Shown here piece after piece: positions 15,464 to 23,995 of a DNA stretch of 64,000 nt. Made by a program: the position numbers and the translations under genes. How positions within the stretch are numbered: the stretch's first letter is position 1; the number at the start of each line of letters is the position of its first letter. The DNA comes from Candidatus Acutalibacter stercorigallinarum (GTDB lineage Bacteria > Bacillota > Clostridia > Oscillospirales > Acutalibacteraceae): assembly GCA_019112625.1 (NCBI GenBank), contig DXIW01000013.1:32960-96959 (forward strand), written 5' to 3'. The notes below the pieces were generated by a model. It worked only from the letters and a program-made list of their open reading frames with translations. It did not search any database and was not told the origin of the DNA.

Positions 15464-17834
15464 GATCTTGCAGAATTTAGGTTCCCGGCTGGTATTTTTC
15501 GACGGCGCCATGGGCACGCAGCTCCAGGCCAAGGGCCTGCCCCCCGGCTATGCCCCGGAGCTGTGGAATTTGGAACAGCCGGAGACCATCCGGGCCGTAC
15601 ATACCGCCTATCTGGAGGCCGGGGCCCAGGTGCTGAAGAGCAATACCTTTGGGGCCAATCCCATCAAGTGCCGGGAGCTGGGGGTGTCCGCCGCCCAGCT
15701 GGTGGCCGCCGGGGTGGCCCTGGCCCGGGAGGCTGCGGCGCAGTCGGGGAAACAGGCCGCGGTGGCGCTGGACATGGGCCCTACAGGGAAGCTGCTGGCC
15801 CCCATGGGGGACCTGCCCTTTGAGGAGGCTGTGGCCGCCTTTGGGGAGATGGTGGAGGCGGGGGCTGCCGCCGGAGCGGACTGCGTGCTCATCGAGACCA
15901 TGAGCGACCTGTACGAGGTGAAGGCCGCGGTGCTGGCGGCGAAGGAGCGCGCCAGCCTGCCGGTGTACGTCACCATGACCTTTGACGAGACCGGGAAGCT
16001 GCTGACCGGGGGGAGCCTGGAGGCTGCCGTGGCCGTGCTGGAGGGCCTGGGGGTGGACGCATTGGGCCTCAACTGCGGGCTGGGGCCTAAGCAGATGCTG
16101 GGCCTGACCAGGCGGCTGGCGGGGCTGTCCTCCCTGCCGGTGATTGTGAACCCCAACGCGGGGCTGCCCACCCAGCGGGAGGGCAGGACCTGCTATGACG
16201 TGGGGCCGGAGGAATTCGGGACGCTTATGGCGGAGATTGTACAGGCCGGGGCCCAGGCGGTGGGGGGCTGCTGCGGCACCACCCCGGAACACCTGGCCCA
16301 GGTGGTGGAGAGCTGCTCTCCCCTCCCCTGCCCGCCGGTGCCCCGGTGGGAGCGGACGGTGGTGGCCTCGGGCATCCAGGCGGTGGAGTTTGGCGGGAAG
16401 CCGGTGCTCATCGGGGAGCGGATCAACCCTACGGGGAAGTCGCGGCTGAAGCAGGCTTTGCGGGAGAAGGACATGGCCTACCTGCTGGGGGAGGGCATCG
16501 CCCAGCAGGACGCGGGGGCCCATGTGCTGGACGTGAACGTGGGCCTGCCGGAGATCGATGAGCCCAGCCTGATGTGCCAGGTGATCGGGGAGCTGCAAGG
16601 GGTGTCCCCTCTCCCCCTGCAGATTGACACCGCCGACCCGGAGACCATGGAGCGGGCCATGCGGCTGTATAACGGCAAAGCGCTGGTGAACTCCGTCACC
16701 GCCAAAGAGGCGTCCATGGAGGCTATCTTCCCCCTGGTGAAGCGCTATGGCGGCGTGGTGGTGGGGCTCACCATCACCGAGGAGGGCATCCCCCAGACGG
16801 CCCAGGGAAGGCTGGAGGCCGCCCGGCGCATTGTGGAGACCGCGGGGCGCTATGGCATTTCCAGGAAGGACATTATCATCGACCCCTTGACCATGGCGGT
16901 GAGCGCCGGGCAGGACGCGGCGAAAGTCACCCTGGAGGCATTGTCCCTCATCAAAAAGGAGCTGGGGGTGGCGGTGTCCCTGGGAGTGTCCAACGTGTCC
17001 TTCGGCCTGCCCCAGCGGGAGAACGTGACCTGCGCTTTCTTCCTCATGGCGCTGCAGGCCGGGCTGGACGGGGCCATTATGAATCCCAAATCGGAGGCCA
17101 TGATGCGGGCGTACCGGTCCTTCTGTGTGCTGGCGGGGTTTGACGAGAACTGCATGGAATATATCGCCGCCTACGGCCAGGAGCAGGCCGTCCCGGCCCC
17201 AAAGGCCAGCCAGGCATACACCCTGGGGGAGGCCATTGAAAAGGGGCTGAAGGACCAGGCCTACCAGGCGGCACAGCGGCTGGGCGAGAGCTGTGCCGGG
17301 CTGGAGATTATCAACGGGGAGATTGTGCCGGCGCTGGACCGGGTGGGCAAGCGGTTTGAGGAAAAGACCCTGTTTTTGCCCCAGCTGCTGATGAGCGCCG
17401 AGGCGGCCAAGGCGGCCTTTGACGCGGTGAAGAGCCGCCTGGGCGGCGAGGGCTCGGGCCAGCGGGGGCTTACTGTGGTGCTGGCCACGGTGAAGGGGGA
17501 TGTCCACGACATCGGGAAGAACATTGTGAAGGTGCTGCTGGAGAACTACGGCTTCCCGGTCATCGACCTGGGGAAGGATGTGGCCCCGGAAGCGGTGCTG
17601 CGGGCCGTACAGGAAAAAGGCGCCGGCCTGGTGGGCCTGAGCGCCTTGATGACCACCACGGTGGCCGCTATGGGAGAGACCATCGCATTGCTGCGGCGGG
17701 AGGCCCCGGGCTGCAAGGTGATGGTGGGGGGAGCGGTGCTCACCCAGGAGTACGCCGACCAGATCGGCGCGGATTTTTACGGCCCGGACGCCATGGCTTC
17801 GGTGCGGTACGCGGTGGGGCTGGAGCAAGGCTAA
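15456..17834 (+). CDS. metH: Cobalamin-dependent methionine synthase (lacks reactivation domain)
   Basis: 792 residues against about 1,200 for E. coli MetH. The homocysteine methyltransferase domain (1-290) has zinc cysteines C207 (LNCG), C272 and C273 (GGCCGTT). A pterin-binding TIM barrel covers about 305-570. The helical cap and B12 domain (590-790) hold the cobalamin ligand motif D682-x-H684-x-x-G687. The chain ends after the B12 domain. The missing SAM-binding domain is encoded by the overlapping upstream gene. It converges on the acetyltransferase gene with only 2 bp between stop codons. Confidence 0.96.
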   Translation: MNEILQNLGSRLVFFDGAMGTQLQAKGLPPGYAPELWNLEQPETIRAVHTAYLEAGAQVLKSNTFGANPIKCRELGVSAAQLVAAGVALAREAAAQSGKQAAVALDMGPTGKLLAPMGDLPFEEAVAAFGEMVEAGAAAGADCVLIETMSDLYEVKAAVLAAKERASLPVYVTMTFDETGKLLTGGSLEAAVAVLEGLGVDALGLNCGLGPKQMLGLTRRLAGLSSLPVIVNPNAGLPTQREGRTCYDVGPEEFGTLMAEIVQAGAQAVGGCCGTTPEHLAQVVESCSPLPCPPVPRWERTVVASGIQAVEFGGKPVLIGERINPTGKSRLKQALREKDMAYLLGEGIAQQDAGAHVLDVNVGLPEIDEPSLMCQVIGELQGVSPLPLQIDTADPETMERAMRLYNGKALVNSVTAKEASMEAIFPLVKRYGGVVVGLTITEEGIPQTAQGRLEAARRIVETAGRYGISRKDIIIDPLTMAVSAGQDAAKVTLEALSLIKKELGVAVSLGVSNVSFGLPQRENVTCAFFLMALQAGLDGAIMNPKSEAMMRAYRSFCVLAGFDENCMEYIAAYGQEQAVPAPKASQAYTLGEAIEKGLKDQAYQAAQRLGESCAGLEIINGEIVPALDRVGKRFEEKTLFLPQLLMSAEAAKAAFDAVKSRLGGEGSGQRGLTVVLATVKGDVHDIGKNIVKVLLENYGFPVIDLGKDVAPEAVLRAVQEKGAGLVGLSALMTTTVAAMGETIALLRREAPGCKVMVGGAVLTQEYADQIGADFYGPDAMASVRYAVGLEQG

Positions 17835-17836
17835 AC

Positions 17837-18628
17837 TCAATACCAGTCCCCGGGGATCGCCTCCCCGCTGAGGAAAAGGTCCGGTTCCTTTTCCAGCAGC
17901 GCCGAGGCGATCCTCTCCATATCCCGGGCTTTGCCGTAGGCGCACAGGGCGTCGCCGAATTTGCCGTACCGGAGGGCGCCCAGCCGCCGGAAGGGGGCTT
18001 CCAGCTTGCCGTAGTTTTCGGACACGTCGCCCCCGGCCCGGTCCGCCGCCACGCAGTGGTGCCGGTGCATGGCCACGTGGTACTCCTCCCCCTGGGGGCC
18101 CAGGATGGTCAGGTCCTCGGTCCAGGGGGAGATACGGTCGGGGATGCCGGCCCACTCCTCCACCCCGTGGATAAAGGTGTTGGAGCGCAGGGAGCAGCCC
18201 AAAAACAGGATGGTGGCGTCCCGGTCCAGGAGCTTGCCCCAGCAGCCGGCGCGGGGCAAGGGGGTGGCGGCGTGCTCCTCTCCGGCGGTGTAGTCCACCG
18301 CGTCCCTCCCCAGGGCGGCCACGGAGTGGGTGGGGTGCAGGGAGCGCACCACCCCCGGCCGGTGGCGGAACAGCTCGGAGAGGATGCCCACGCAGCTGGG
18401 GTCACTGCGGGAGTCGTACACAGGGTGCTTCTTCCCCACCCTGTTCCAGGTGTGGGTGGGGAAGATCAACAGGCCGTCCCGGTAAAATTCGCTCCAGGCG
18501 TCCAGCACGGTGTGGGCCCCGCCCTCTACCGGGCCGATGGCCTTGCAGGAGGAGTGGATGAGCAGCGTCCCCGCGGGGTCCAGCCCCAGGGACCGGATGT
18601 CCCGCAGCAGGTCGTATTTGGTGTGCAC
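17837..18628 (-). CDS. AAC(3)-family aminoglycoside N-acetyltransferase-like protein
   Basis: A 263-residue GNAT-unrelated acetyltransferase of the antibiotic N-acetyltransferase family. Family marks include LLIHSSCKAIGPVEGG near residue 22, PTHTWN, the HPTHSVAALG block with the expected catalytic histidine, and LGCSLRSNTFIH. The members acetylate the 3-amino group of aminoglycosides using acetyl-CoA. Many chromosomal homologues have other or unknown substrates, so resistance is not shown here. It is a single gene convergent with metH, and its base composition is like that of its neighbours, giving no sign of recent transfer. Confidence 0.82.
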   Translation of the reverse strand: MHTKYDLLRDIRSLGLDPAGTLLIHSSCKAIGPVEGGAHTVLDAWSEFYRDGLLIFPTHTWNRVGKKHPVYDSRSDPSCVGILSELFRHRPGVVRSLHPTHSVAALGRDAVDYTAGEEHAATPLPRAGCWGKLLDRDATILFLGCSLRSNTFIHGVEEWAGIPDRISPWTEDLTILGPQGEEYHVAMHRHHCVAADRAGGDVSENYGKLEAPFRRLGALRYGKFGDALCAYGKARDMERIASALLEKEPDLFLSGEAIPGDWY

Positions 18629-18686
18629 AGCGGCACCTCCTTTTTGATTTTCTCTATTGTACGGGAGAAACGGGAAAAAAGCAAGA

Positions 18687-18717
18687 CAAAAGAGCCCCGG
18701 CGTGTGCCGGGGCTCTT
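18687..18717 (-). terminator. Terminator of the spoIIM-xerD-DUF624 unit
   Basis: A 12-bp stem (18690-18701 with 18706-18717) and GTGT loop, followed on the minus strand by TTTTG. Confidence 0.85.
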
Positions 18718-18737
18718 CCCTGTATCTGGGCAGATTT

Positions 18738-19760
18738 TTACTCGCTGTGGTCGCGGTCTTTCAGCTCGGACTTTTTGATGAGGCGGCCGTTGACGTAGAC
18801 AAACTTGTCGCTGTCGTCCTCGTCCTCCTCTTCCCCATCGTCCTGGTTGAAGAGGCCGGAGAAGCGCTCGGACTCCTGGGGCTCCCCGGGCTGGCTTTCG
18901 GCCACACCGTTTTTCTCCCGCTCCAGGCGCTCCTGGTAGGGCTTGATCAGGTAGCGGTCGATGAGGGGGTACACGGTGAAGTTCACCAGGAAGGAGAAGA
19001 AGGAGAAGAGCAGGAAGATGAGGAGCAGCAGGTAGATAAACACGGTGAGGGCGGTGAGGGGAATCACCATAAGGACCAGGAAGCCCAGGCCGCCGATGAT
19101 GACGGTGAGCAGCAGGTTCCGCAGGAAGCCGGCGATGGAGAAGATAAAGGCGTTTTTATAGGCCTGGCGGAAGGTGAGGTCGAAGGTGATGAACATCACC
19201 GGCAGGTAAAACTGGGCCCAGCAGAAGATGAGGGCCAGGAGGATGCAGATCCAGAAGGGGATGTAGAAGATCCAGTCCTGGGAGAGCTGGTTGCTGTAGT
19301 ACAGCAGGGAAAAGGAGAGCACCACGTAGACGGCGTAGACGATGACGCCGTTTAGGAGGAAATACTTCCAGTTGCCCTTGACCGCGTCCCAGAAGTCGGA
19401 CCAGACGAAGGCGTGCTCCTCCCGGGCGAAGTTGCGGGAGATGTAGGTGAGGCCCGCCGTAAAGGGCGACAGGAGCACCAGGGGCAGGGGCACCGCGTAC
19501 AGGACCCAAACGTCTACCTGCAGGGCCCCCGAGGTGGTGGGCAGCTGCAGCATGAAGTGGGTGGGGCACAGGTAGATGAGGAACATCAGGACGAAGGCCG
19601 CCAGGGTGGGCAGGAGGAAGATCAGGTTCGCCTGCACCAGCTTGGTGAATTTCCGGCCGAAGATCTCGAAGAAGCGGACAGGCGCCGCCTTGGGGGGCTC
19701 GTCCTTGCTGACGCCGGGACCGGGCTTGTCGTAATTTCCAAAAAGTCCTAAGAAAGCCAA
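18738..19760 (-). CDS. DUF624 (YesL-like) membrane protein
   Basis: 340 residues with about six hydrophobic segments: near 42-65, 85-105, 130-155, 160-185, 205-235 and 235-265. The N-terminal RKFTKLVQANLIFLLPTL and the TYISRNFAREEHAFVWSDFW loop resemble DUF624/YesL proteins, which are inner-membrane proteins of unproven function, often near sugar-uptake genes. The C-terminus is an acidic tail (GEEEDEDDSDKF) on the predicted cytoplasmic side. It is the last gene after spoIIM and xerD. The function is unknown. Confidence 0.8.
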   Translation of the reverse strand: MAFLGLFGNYDKPGPGVSKDEPPKAAPVRFFEIFGRKFTKLVQANLIFLLPTLAAFVLMFLIYLCPTHFMLQLPTTSGALQVDVWVLYAVPLPLVLLSPFTAGLTYISRNFAREEHAFVWSDFWDAVKGNWKYFLLNGVIVYAVYVVLSFSLLYYSNQLSQDWIFYIPFWICILLALIFCWAQFYLPVMFITFDLTFRQAYKNAFIFSIAGFLRNLLLTVIIGGLGFLVLMVIPLTALTVFIYLLLLIFLLFSFFSFLVNFTVYPLIDRYLIKPYQERLEREKNGVAESQPGEPQESERFSGLFNQDDGEEEDEDDSDKFVYVNGRLIKKSELKDRDHSE

Positions 19761-19808
19761 AAGACCAACTCCAATTCCAAAATAGATTTCCGCGCTGGTG
19801 GGCGCGCT

Positions 19809-20699
19809 TTACCCCAGTTTTGCCTTGGGGTGGCAGTCCTGATAGACCTGTTTGACATGGTTGTCCAGCAGCTGGACATAGACCTGGGTGGAGGAGATGT
19901 CCGCGTGGCCCATCATGGTCTGGATGTCCTTGACCGAGGCGCCGCCCTCCAGCAGGTGCAGGGCGAAGGAGTGCCGCAGGGTGTGGGGAGTGATCTCCTT
20001 GGTGATGCCGGCCTCGGTGGCATAGCCTTTGACAATTTTCCAGAAGCCCTGGCGGGTGAGCCTGCCGCCGTTTAGGTTGACGAACAGGGCGTTGCCGCTC
20101 TCCGGGCCGGTGATGAGCCCCCGCATGCGGTAGATGTAGTCGGACACGGCTACCACCGCGGAGGGGTACACCGGGATGGAGCGAATCCCCTTGCTGCCCC
20201 GGCAGTACAGCACGCCGGAGCGCAGGTTGATGTCTTTGATGTTCAGGTTGATGAGCTCGGAGGCGCGGATGCCTGTGGCGTAGAGCAGCTCCAGCATGGC
20301 CTTGTCCCGGCAGCCCTTGGGCTCGGTGATGTCCGGCTGGGCCAGGAGCAGCTCGATCTCGGCGCCGGACAGGACCTGGGGCAGCTTCTTCTCCGCCTTC
20401 TCCAGCTTGATGCCCTTGGCCGGGTTGGTGTCCATAAGGCCCCGGTAGATGAGGAATTTGTAGAAGCACCGCACCGAGGCCAGGTTCCGGGAGATGGTGG
20501 TGGGCGAGCGGTTCAGGTCGTGGAGGTGGTCCACAAAGCCCTGGATCTCCCCCTCCCCCGCCTCCTCGGGCAGGACGCCCTGCTGGGCCAGGTATTCCAG
20601 ATAGTACATGGTATCCCGCAGGTAAGACTCCCGGGTGTTGGCAGAATTGGGCTTCTGCTCCGAGAGGTACTCGCTGAATAAAGAATAGTAGTCCGTCAT
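19809..20699 (-). CDS. xerD: Tyrosine recombinase XerD
   Basis: A 296-residue recombinase, the usual XerD length. The core-binding domain (1-100) is followed by the catalytic domain with R145 (GIRASEL), K170 (RGSKGIRS), H239 and R242 (PHTLRHSF), H265 (MGHADISS) and nucleophile Y274 (TQVYVQ). It lies 22 bp downstream of spoIIM. The spoIIM/ripX(xerD) neighbourhood is conserved in Bacillus, which supports XerD over the other Xer gene at 10 kb. It resolves chromosome dimers at dif with a partner. Confidence 0.92.
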   Translation of the reverse strand: MTDYYSLFSEYLSEQKPNSANTRESYLRDTMYYLEYLAQQGVLPEEAGEGEIQGFVDHLHDLNRSPTTISRNLASVRCFYKFLIYRGLMDTNPAKGIKLEKAEKKLPQVLSGAEIELLLAQPDITEPKGCRDKAMLELLYATGIRASELINLNIKDINLRSGVLYCRGSKGIRSIPVYPSAVVAVSDYIYRMRGLITGPESGNALFVNLNGGRLTRQGFWKIVKGYATEAGITKEITPHTLRHSFALHLLEGGASVKDIQTMMGHADISSTQVYVQLLDNHVKQVYQDCHPKAKLG

Positions 20700-20721
20700 G
20701 TCTTACCCACCCTCACCTTAC

Positions 20722-21363
20722 TTACAGATGAAAAAATACCGCAAAAACGGCTGCCGCCAAAGCGCCTGCCAGAGAGACCGCCACCGCCAGGCTGAGAGCA
20801 GCCAGGAGGTCCCTCCCATAGGCGGAAAAGCCGGGGGATGCCTCCCGGGCGGAACAGCCGGCCCGGGCCAGGCTGCTGGAAAAGGCCAGGGCCCGCACGC
20901 CGAAGGACAGGCACAGCAGGCAGAAGGCGGCCGCAGCCGGCAGATAGCAGAGCGCGGAACGGCAAAGGCCCAGAGGGCCCTCCCCCGCCAGAAACGAAAA
21001 GGCGCCGATGCCCGTGGCCACCCCCTTGAAAAAGAGGAGGGCCGGGACCCCGAAGGGGCCCAGCACGGAGAGGCCCAGCAGGAACAGCAGGCTCAGATAA
21101 AGGAGCCCATGGAGCAGGAACGTGGTAAAGCAGGGGAAAAAGCCCTGCTCCGCGGCGGGGATGCCGGAGAAGAGCAGGGGCACCCCGCGAAAGCCCTGGA
21201 AAAGCCCCAGGCCCACCGAAGCGCAGGAGCCCGTTATGACCCCTCCCAGGAGGAAGAGGGCCAGAAGCCAGAACGCGCCCCGGGGCGTCACCCGCCGGAA
21301 CAGGGGGACGCCGGGGAACAGAGAGCCCGGCGGATCGGGAAGCCTGTCTTTTTGTGGTCTCAT
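20722..21363 (-). CDS. spoIIM: Stage II sporulation protein M
   Basis: 213 residues from the ATG at 21363, chosen for AAGAAGG at good spacing; B. subtilis SpoIIM has 214. There are about five membrane segments (near 30-50, 85-105, 110-130, 145-165 and 190-210) and a SpoIIM-like arrangement including GVITGSCASVGLG and LLHGLLYLSLLFLLG. SpoIIM is part of the DMP complex that drives septal peptidoglycan remodelling during engulfment. Position next to xerD supports the call, as sequence similarity alone is weak. It implies a spore-forming host. Confidence 0.78.
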   Translation of the reverse strand: MRPQKDRLPDPPGSLFPGVPLFRRVTPRGAFWLLALFLLGGVITGSCASVGLGLFQGFRGVPLLFSGIPAAEQGFFPCFTTFLLHGLLYLSLLFLLGLSVLGPFGVPALLFFKGVATGIGAFSFLAGEGPLGLCRSALCYLPAAAAFCLLCLSFGVRALAFSSSLARAGCSAREASPGFSAYGRDLLAALSLAVAVSLAGALAAAVFAVFFHL

Positions 21364-21681
21364 GGTATGCACCTTCTTAGAAAAAGCGTTTCGGTACATA
21401 CCTATGGCCCCGGGGGACCGGCTATGCCCCGCCGGGGATATGGGAAAGCGGAATGGATACATATAAGATTTTACCGGGAAACCCAGGTTGCTCTTTTTTG
21501 CAAACAGGAGGGAATGGGACCGGATTTCATAAAGTTCCGTAAACTACATTCCCGGGGCGAAAAAAAGAGGGGGGCTTCCCCGCCCATCCGGGCGCAATCA
21601 CAAGATATGCCGCTTCCCCTTTGGAAAATGGGTATATCTTGGGGCGGGGACAGATGGCCATAAATCTAGTATCCATGCGGG

Positions 21682-21748
21682 TTTTCCACATTTCCACAAG
21701 GTTTCCACAGCAGGAAATACCCGCTGTAAAGAAACACCCTGTGGATAT
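21682..21748. repeat. Cluster of DnaA-box-like nonamers
   Basis: TTTTCCACA (21682-21690) matches the relaxed DnaA box TTWTNCACA. ATTTCCACA (21690-21698) and GTTTCCACA (21701-21709) each miss one base. TGTGGATAT (21740-21748) is an inverted copy of ATATCCACA, also one base off. The three direct copies sit 8 and 11 nt apart. Confidence 0.5.
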
Positions 21749-21902
21749 ATACTATAACCCATACGGGAGATTTTTTCAAGAGAAAATCACGAATATTTTT
21801 ACTTTTTTATTTCAACTTCGGGATTTTATGTATTTTATATTATGTTAACCAATGTATATTCCGAGGAAGTATTATGTTCCCTCCCCTAAATATTGTGTGC
21901 AT

Positions 21903-21935
21903 AAAAATACACATGGCAATACCATGTGTATTTTT
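21903..21935. terminator. Perfect bidirectional terminator downstream of the queA-tgt-yajC unit
   Basis: 14-bp perfect stem AAAAATACACATGG / CCATGTGTATTTTT (21903-21916, 21922-21935) with loop CAATA; it has a T-run on either strand. Confidence 0.9.
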
Positions 21936-21960
21936 CCCTCTCCCCTATTCTTTTTTGCGG

Positions 21961-22338
21961 TTAAAATTTCACCCGCTTTTTCCGGTTGACCCCCAGGACG
22001 CCCCCGATGGCGCCGCTGAGCAAAAGGGCGGCCAGCTTCCCCAAGGCGGCGGGGCCCAGGGTCTGGCCGGTGAAAAAGGCGGCGGCCCCCAGGCAGGCGG
22101 CGAACAGCGCCCCGCAGCCCAGGCCGTACCAGAGGCCCCTCTCCCCGCTGAGGAGGGAGGCGGTAAGTCCCCCGGCAAAGACGGCGGCGCAGCACAGGGC
22201 CGTGGCGAGCAGGGGCAGGAGGTCCCAGGGCATGAGGCCGGCTTTGGACAGGACCAGGGCCGCCCCGGCCAGCAGCAGAAGGGCGGAGGCGGCCATCACC
22301 CCGGCGGCGGACAGCAGGACTTTCACGGTTTTTCCCAT
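21961..22338 (-). CDS. Small membrane protein, TIGR04086 family-like
   Basis: 125 residues from the ATG at 22338; an in-frame ATG at 22374 is possible, and neither has a strong ribosome site. Four hydrophobic segments (about 7-27, 38-58, 66-86 and 95-115) with glycine-rich turns end in a basic tail (NRKKRVKF). Its position right after yajC and tgt is the usual one for this Firmicute family of unknown function. In many Clostridia the next gene encodes the six-cysteine peptide SCIFF; none was found here. Confidence 0.7.
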   Translation of the reverse strand: MGKTVKVLLSAAGVMAASALLLLAGAALVLSKAGLMPWDLLPLLATALCCAAVFAGGLTASLLSGERGLWYGLGCGALFAACLGAAAFFTGQTLGPAALGKLAALLLSGAIGGVLGVNRKKRVKF

Positions 22339-22424
22339 AACAAAAGACCTCGCAGGCAAGTATGTGTGTTCCATACTATGACCTGGGAGGCCTTTTTATG
22401 CTGCTATACCGCTGGGAAAGATGC

Positions 22425-22763
22425 TTAGGCGGCGCCGTCGTCCTCGTGGACGGTGTCCACGCTGCCAATGGCCCAGCGCTTGATGCGGAGCTTCGCCTTG
22501 TCGCTGCCGGTCTCGATGACCACCGAGTCGGTCTCGTCCTTGACGGCGATGATGCGGCCGCAGATGCCGCCGATGGTGGTGATCTCATCCCCCACCTGGG
22601 CGTTCTTGCGCATCTCCGCCTCTTTTTTCTTCTTCTTGCTCTGGGGGCGGAAGAAGATGAAGTAGAGGGCGAGGATAAATACCGCATAGACGGCCAGCAT
22701 CAGGAGCATGCTCAGGGGGCTGCCGCTCTGCGCGCCGGATTCCAGGGTCATAAACTGGTTCAT
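22425..22763 (-). CDS. yajC: Preprotein translocase subunit YajC
   Basis: 112 residues. One membrane helix (about 18-38, ending FIFFRPQSKKKKK) is followed by the small cytoplasmic domain with QVGDEITTIGGICGRI, the YajC signature. It is an accessory of the SecDF-YajC complex. The ATG at 22763 is chosen since AAAGGA lies 8-13 nt upstream; an ATG 9 nt earlier sits too near that site. Downstream of tgt, as in most bacteria. Confidence 0.93.
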   Translation of the reverse strand: MNQFMTLESGAQSGSPLSMLLMLAVYAVFILALYFIFFRPQSKKKKKEAEMRKNAQVGDEITTIGGICGRIIAVKDETDSVVIETGSDKAKLRIKRWAIGSVDTVHEDDGAA

Positions 22764-22852
22764 GGTGTACATTCCTTTCTTTTGCTGATTCGCTTTATTA
22801 TAGCAAGAAAGCAGGTCCCTTGCAAGTGCTACAAAGGAAATTTCTCGTTTGT

Positions 22853-23983
22853 TCAGATACGGCGGCCCAAGGCCTCCACGTGCTCCTGGCAGAAGGATTC
22901 GTACCGGCCCTCGTCCAGGGCCTGGCGGATCTCCTCCATCAGGTGGTTGTAGAAGTAGAGGTTGTGCATCACCGTGAGGCGCATGGCCAGCATCTCCCCC
23001 GCCTTGAACAGGTGGTGGATGTAGGCCCGGGTGAACTTCTGGCACACGGGGCACTGGCAGTCCTCGTCCAGGGGGGCTTCGTCCAGCTCGTATTTCTTGT
23101 TCATCAGGTTGCGGCAGCCCTCCCAGGTGAAGGCGTGGCCGTGGCGGGCGTTGCGGCTGGGCATGACGCAGTCGAACAGGTCCACGCCCCGACGGACCCC
23201 CTCCAGGATATTGGCGGGGGTGCCCACCCCCATGAGATAGCGGATTTTCTCTTTGGGCATGTGGGGCTGTACCGCCTCGATGATGCGGTACATCTCCTGG
23301 GTGGGCTCCCCCACCGCCAGGCCGCCGATGGCGTAGCCGTCCAGGTCCATGTCCGCGATGCGCTTCATGTGCTCCACCCGCAGGTCCTCGAAGGTGCAGC
23401 CCTGGTTGATGCCGAACAGCAGCTGATGGGGGTTGACGGCGTCCTCCCGGCTGTTTAAGCGGGCCATCTCCTGCTTGCAGCGCTCCAGCCAGCGGGCGGT
23501 GCGGGCGCAGGAGGCCTTGGCGTATTCGTAGGCGGCGGGGTTCTCCACGCACTCGTCGAAGGCCATGGCGATGGTGGAGCCCAGGTTGGACTGGATGCGC
23601 ATGCTCTCCTCGGGGCCCATGAAGATGCGGCGGCCGTCGATGTGGGAGGCGAAGGTGACGCCCTCCTCTTTGATGTTCCGCAGCTTGGCCAGGGAGAACA
23701 CCTGGAAGCCGCCGGAATCGGTGAGGACCGGGCCGTCCCAGCCGGTGAATGTGCGGATGCCCCCCAGCTTCTTCACGGTTTCGTCCCCGGGGCGCAGGTG
23801 GAGGTGGTAGGTGTTGCAGAGCTGCACCTGGCAGTGGAGGTCCTTTAAGTCGTAGGCGGACACGGCCCCCTTGATGGCCCCGGCGGTGGCCACGTTCATA
23901 AAGGCCGGGGTCTGCACGGTGCCGTGGACGGTGGTAAACTCCCCCCGGCGGGCGGCCCCTTCTTGTTTTAGCAGTCGGTACAT
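22853..23983 (-). CDS. tgt: Queuine/preQ1 tRNA-ribosyltransferase
   Basis: 376 residues; exchanges G34 of GUN anticodons for preQ1 in queuosine synthesis. The TIM-barrel catalytic motif LTDSGGFQVFSL has the catalytic aspartate, MGVGTPANIL holds a substrate-binding segment, and the zinc site is CQCPVCQKF plus the later histidine. The ATG at 23983 is chosen over a TTG two codons earlier because AAGGAG is 8 nt before it. It sits 12 bp after queA, the next pathway step. Confidence 0.96.
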   Translation of the reverse strand: MYRLLKQEGAARRGEFTTVHGTVQTPAFMNVATAGAIKGAVSAYDLKDLHCQVQLCNTYHLHLRPGDETVKKLGGIRTFTGWDGPVLTDSGGFQVFSLAKLRNIKEEGVTFASHIDGRRIFMGPEESMRIQSNLGSTIAMAFDECVENPAAYEYAKASCARTARWLERCKQEMARLNSREDAVNPHQLLFGINQGCTFEDLRVEHMKRIADMDLDGYAIGGLAVGEPTQEMYRIIEAVQPHMPKEKIRYLMGVGTPANILEGVRRGVDLFDCVMPSRNARHGHAFTWEGCRNLMNKKYELDEAPLDEDCQCPVCQKFTRAYIHHLFKAGEMLAMRLTVMHNLYFYNHLMEEIRQALDEGRYESFCQEHVEALGRRI

Positions 23984-23995
23984 AGGCAAATCTCC

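Larger units (their letters stand above)
21364..21960. other. Long intergenic region with DnaA-box-like repeats and an AT-rich tract
   Basis: No credible gene. From left to right it holds: a GC-rich leader in front of spoIIM; an inverted pair GGGAATG/CATTCCC (about 21510-21557); an imperfect inverted pair around AAGATAT/ATATCTT (about 21603-21640); a DnaA-box-like cluster (21682-21748); an AT-rich tract (about 21765-21900); and a terminator (21903-21935). Confidence 0.7.

Noticed and set aside
18738-19760. Membrane protein as a transporter of known type
   Set aside because: Only the DUF624/YesL pattern is visible; no permease motifs, so no transport role is assigned.
21364-21960. Chromosomal oriC
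   Set aside because: The box cluster and AT tract look origin-like, but dnaA, dnaN, rpmH and recF are absent and three of four boxes deviate from consensus. Kept only as a finding.
21364-21960. SCIFF six-cysteine peptide gene after the small membrane protein
   Set aside because: Searched by eye on both strands because this is its usual place in Clostridia; no short frame with the cysteine spacing was found, and a strong terminator ends the unit.
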